5,792 nt of DNA from an uncultured Solobacterium sp. (GTDB taxonomy: Bacteria; Bacillota_I; Bacilli_A; Erysipelotrichales; Erysipelotrichaceae): assembly GCA_905194705.1 (NCBI GenBank), contig CAJJTI010000123.1:1-5792 (forward strand), written 5' to 3'. The stretch's first letter is position 1. The number at the start of each line of letters is the position of its first letter. Below the pieces are notes generated by a model. That model searched no databases and had not been told where the DNA came from. It saw nothing but the letters and a program-made list of their open reading frames with translations. This document shows, piece by piece, positions 5,047 through 5,792 of this stretch. The position numbers and the translations under genes were made by a program.

Positions 5047-5792
5047 TTATTTCCCCCTTCTCTTATAGTTTAAATATAGTTTTAATATTGCTGGATGCAT
5101 ATAAATCCAGTCATATTTTTCTCTTTTTATTGCATATTTACACTTAGGAAATTCTGGCCAGTTTTGACGTATATACCAGAAACATACCTGTATAAATTTA
5201 TCTGTCATTTTTGCATCAGTTACATTTCTTGTCTTTTTCAGACATTCAATAACATTAATGCAACCTAAATATTTTAATTCTTCATAGAATTTTTCATATA
5301 ATCCTAATTTCTTGTAATCATCTAACGTCAGTTTTACCATATCTAACACATGATATACAGAGAAATTAAATTGTGATGTGATATTACCAGGACGATCCTG
5401 TAAATAATCATATAGAGGTTCATGAATAAATGAGACTTTCTTACACCTTGCAAGCAGGCGATATGTTGTGCCCAGGTCCTCGTAATAATAACCCCATGGA
5501 TATTCTATATCATTATCTTTGAATAAAGATAATTTGTACATTTTATTCCATGCACAGTTTTTGATATTTGTTAATAATTCTGGTGTATCAAAAATTGAAT
5601 AGATTTTATCTTCATCAAATGGGTTAGCGATAATTTCTTTTTTACCCGTTTCAAGATAATATTGATAAATATCAAACATTACCATGTCACTGTCTGTTTC
5701 TTCTAATTTATTGACACATTTTTCTACTAATGTTTCTTCAATAAAATCATCACCATCCACAAAGTAAATATATTTACCCTGTGCTTTACGCA
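5047..5792 (-). CDS. Family 2 glycosyltransferase, 5' end missing
   Basis: The frame is open through the right edge; 247 residues are visible, starting RKAQGKYIYFVDGDDF. This includes the metal-binding DxD (DGD, complement of 5757-5749), the CAWNKMYK motif and the catalytic-base pair in YYYEDLGTTYRLL, followed by RPGNIT and a Tyr/Lys-rich helical C-terminal third ending YKRRGK. Aligning the DxD with that of the 3997-3044 transferase suggests that about 76 N-terminal residues, carrying the nucleotide-binding strand, lie beyond the window, for a total of roughly 320. A GTG at 5760-5758 encodes the Val of FVDGDD and is internal, not a start. The same motif set and an LYEKFYEELKYL block matching LYEEYYDELEYL mark it as a paralogue of the 3997-3044 gene. 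The role is sugar transfer to a lipid-linked intermediate in polysaccharide assembly; the specific sugar is unknown. The gene ends two bases before the next start, placing it in the same operon. Confidence 0.93.
   Translation of the reverse strand, partial: RKAQGKYIYFVDGDDFIEETLVEKCVNKLEETDSDMVMFDIYQYYLETGKKEIIANPFDEDKIYSIFDTPELLTNIKNCAWNKMYKLSLFKDNDIEYPWGYYYEDLGTTYRLLARCKKVSFIHEPLYDYLQDRPGNITSQFNFSVYHVLDMVKLTLDDYKKLGLYEKFYEELKYLGCINVIECLKKTRNVTDAKMTDKFIQVCFWYIRQNWPEFPKCKYAIKREKYDWIYMHPAILKLYLNYKRRGK
5053..5059 (-). promoter_or_regulatory. Ribosome binding site of the 5044-4010 glycosyltransferase
   Basis: AAGGGGG lies within the last codons (Arg-Gly-Lys) of the upstream gene, eight bases before ATG at 5044. 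The overlap with coding sequence suggests translational coupling of the two transferases. Confidence 0.7.

Larger units (their letters stand above)
1499..5792 (-). other. Distal part of a surface-polysaccharide biosynthesis operon
   Basis: Three family 2 glycosyltransferases and a Wzx-like flippase follow each other on one strand with gaps of 2, 12 and 12 bases and no terminator-like structure between them. This is the normal arrangement of a capsule, exopolysaccharide or teichoic-type glycan locus. No promoter is visible inside, so transcription should start to the right of the window. Polymerase, priming transferase and chain-length regulator genes are not seen and would lie upstream or elsewhere. 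Confidence 0.8.

Noticed and set aside
5758..5760. GTG as start of the right-edge glycosyltransferase
   Set aside because: It encodes the Val just before the DxD motif in the GKYIYFVDGDDF block; the conserved frame continues to the window edge.
1..5792. CRISPR arrays, tRNA/rRNA genes, insertion sequences, phage or defence genes
   Set aside because: No spaced direct repeats, tRNA-like cloverleaf, transposase motifs or terminal inverted repeats were seen; the whole window is accounted for by six genes and short gaps.

Overview
The window is AT-rich (hand counts of single 60-base rows run from about 20% G+C in the leftmost gene to about 47% in the pduL gene) and every gene lies on the minus strand, with strong Shine-Dalgarno sites of the GGAGG type. 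This fits a low-G+C Bacillota bacterium. The protein set (PTS-type regulator, PduL phosphotransacylase, family 2 glycosyltransferases and a polysaccharide flippase) would suit a gut anaerobe of the Erysipelotrichales/Clostridia kind, but the taxonomic placement is inference only.

Read in the direction of transcription (right to left): (1) 5792-1499 is the distal end of a surface-polysaccharide gene cluster. It holds a 5'-truncated family 2 glycosyltransferase (5792-5047), a second, divergent glycosyltransferase (5044-4010), a third glycosyltransferase (3997-3044) and a Wzx/PST-type flippase (about 3031-1499). Gaps are only 2, 12 and 12 bases and each internal gene has its own ribosome binding site, so the four are almost certainly co-transcribed from a promoter beyond the right edge. 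The glycosyltransferases would build a lipid-linked oligosaccharide on the cytoplasmic side and the flippase would move it across the membrane. (2) 1498-1415 is an 84-base gap with a recognisable promoter, a small palindrome over its -35 box and a strong ribosome binding site. (3) 1414-839 is pduL, a metal-dependent phosphate acyltransferase in its short cytosolic form, closed by a clean Rho-independent terminator at 832-802. (4) 757-1 is the N-terminal part of a PRD-type transcriptional regulator that runs off the left edge.

The most notable point is the flippase start. The reading frame, the ribosome binding site and the first membrane helix all place initiation at 3031-3029, but that codon is ACG rather than ATG, and no ATG, GTG, TTG or CTG lies in frame until a GTG 21 codons later, inside the helix. 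Other points are a Tyr at the position where the first PRD normally carries its phosphorylatable His, a glycosyltransferase whose acceptor-side motifs differ from its neighbours, and a sharp base-composition contrast between pduL and its neighbours. I do not see an undescribed multi-gene system here: the content is the end of a polysaccharide locus next to a metabolic gene and a sugar-type regulator.
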